From Planctomycetaceae bacterium (GTDB lineage Bacteria; Planctomycetota; Planctomycetia; Planctomycetales; Planctomycetaceae): DNA of 6,093 bases. The stretch's first letter is position 1. Each line of letters begins with the position of its first letter. The DNA is taken from assembly GCA_020426085.1 (NCBI GenBank), contig JAGQQP010000272.1, positions 1 to 6,093 on the forward strand, written 5' to 3'. The translations under genes were made by a program, and so were the position numbers. A model generated the notes under the pieces. That model searched no databases and was not told where the DNA came from. It saw only the letters and a list, made by a program, of their open reading frames with translations. Below are positions 5,421 through 6,093 of the stretch, piece by piece.

Positions 5421-6093
5421 TTCTTCTGTCGGGAATTGAATGAATGGCCCTACGGCTCCGTGCTGGCTGCCATCCCATTCGTGCTCATTCACTGCCGCCA
5501 GTACACGTTCGGCAACCTGCATTGCCTGCAGGGCCTGTGTACCACCTACCAGTGGTGCCGAACCGGTCTGGATCGCATCAACAAAACTGGCCAGTTCCGC
5601 AGTTAAAGCATCCGCGGCTGAGACTTCCGGTGTTTCCACTTTCAGAAACGTTCCGAATACATCCTGCTTCAATGCTTCCAGGTTTGCGCCTGCTTTGCGT
5701 GCGCGTTCCAGTGGAGGCGTTCCATACAACAGCGTTTCGGAAGGACGATAGGCGGTAACTTCGCGACTGGTAAAATCAACGCTGACACATCCCGCTGCAC
5801 CCCAGAGCTGCATCGCCCGTTTCGCTGTGGGAGAAATGCGACTCGCTGTCAGATCGGCAATACAACCATTCTGAAATCGCAAACGTGCCTGCACGGCGTC
5901 TTCATGTTCGCCCATCACGGAAATACCAAACGCTTCGACGCTTTTGACAGTCGAATTAACGACTGAAAGCACCAGGTCGATATCATGAATCAGCAGATCG
6001 TGAATGACGCCGATATCGGTCGAACGGAAAGTATAGGGACTGACCCGCTCACTGCGAATGAACCGTGGATTCGGACAGCGATCGAAGGCAGCC
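5403..6093 (-). CDS. Gfo/Idh/MocA-family oxidoreductase (C-terminal 229 residues; start lies past the right edge)
   Basis: NAD(P)-dependent sugar or nucleotide-sugar dehydrogenase family. The frame stays open from the TAA at 5403-5405 to the right edge; the first visible whole codon begins at 6092. A GTG at 5972 lies inside the conserved motif and is not the real start. The visible part begins in the catalytic domain: RVSPYTFRSTDIGVIHDLLIHDIDLVLS contains the family's HD-x-x-x-H-D-I-D-L catalytic segment, including the active-site histidine expected for hydride transfer. It is followed by the beta-sheet half of the domain (FGISVMGEHEDAVQARLRFQNG, ADLTASRIS, RAMQLWGAAGCVSVDF) and a C-terminal helix (AMQVAERVLAAVNE). 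The Rossmann domain with the GxGxxG motif lies outside the window. The IHDIDL form recalls UDP-GlcNAc 3-dehydrogenase (GnnA)-type members, but the substrate cannot be fixed from this fragment. Confidence 0.9.
   Translation of the reverse strand, partial: AAFDRCPNPRFIRSERVSPYTFRSTDIGVIHDLLIHDIDLVLSVVNSTVKSVEAFGISVMGEHEDAVQARLRFQNGCIADLTASRISPTAKRAMQLWGAAGCVSVDFTSREVTAYRPSETLLYGTPPLERARKAGANLEALKQDVFGTFLKVETPEVSAADALTAELASFVDAIQTGSAPLVGGTQALQAMQVAERVLAAVNEHEWDGSQHGAVGPFIQFPTEERRLAG

Noticed and set aside
5440..5758. Two overlapping plus-strand open frames of just over 100 codons each
   Set aside because: Both are antisense shadows of the Gfo/Idh/MocA gene, which has clear family motifs.
5403..5972. 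GTG at 5972 as the start of the oxidoreductase
   Set aside because: The frame continues upstream through the catalytic IHDIDL motif to the window edge, so this GTG is an internal valine.

Overview
The window looks like a stretch of ordinary chromosome from a planctomycete, probably a Gimesia- or Rubinisphaera-like member of the Planctomycetales. This is inferred from moderate GC (about 50%), strand-mixed single genes with wide gaps, a long-leader secreted alpha/beta-hydrolase with a large N-terminal extension, a glucose-fructose-oxidoreductase-family enzyme, and a cytoplasmic xylanase-like protein of a type I associate with this phylum. No rRNA, tRNA, mobile element, CRISPR array or phage gene was found.

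Layout. Positions 1-1635 (minus) hold the first 545 codons of a secreted protein. It has a long-n-region signal peptide, a roughly 425-residue region of no recognised family with a predicted coiled coil, and the beginning of an alpha/beta-hydrolase (esterase/peptidase-like) domain cut by the window edge. This gene starts inside the window and runs off the left end. Positions 1920-2810 (minus) are a complete purC (SAICAR synthase). A 369-base divergent intergenic region (2811-3179) follows, with two inverted repeats on the purC side. Positions 3180-4685 (plus) encode a complete 501-residue protein: a novel N-terminal region joined to a GH10 xylanase-like barrel. A 183-base gap carries a candidate promoter and a 9-bp hairpin. 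Positions 4869-5354 (plus) are a complete bcp-type peroxiredoxin with a good Shine-Dalgarno. Convergent to it, 5403-6093 (minus) is the C-terminal 229 residues of a Gfo/Idh/MocA oxidoreductase that continues past the right edge. A strong hairpin lies between these two genes, and the oxidoreductase stop codon falls in its loop.

Functionally the genes are unrelated: purine synthesis, peroxide detoxification, a sugar/nucleotide-sugar dehydrogenase, a secreted hydrolase and the GH10-like protein. There is no obvious operon.

The most interesting item is the GH10-like protein. My by-eye alignment keeps the fold landmarks of GH10 (RG motif, W-x-x-V strand, barrel end with W and KPA), but both catalytic glutamates and several conserved glycone-subsite residues are replaced, and there is no signal peptide. 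It is therefore either a pseudoenzyme or a GH10-fold enzyme with a re-invented active site, and should not be annotated as a working xylanase.
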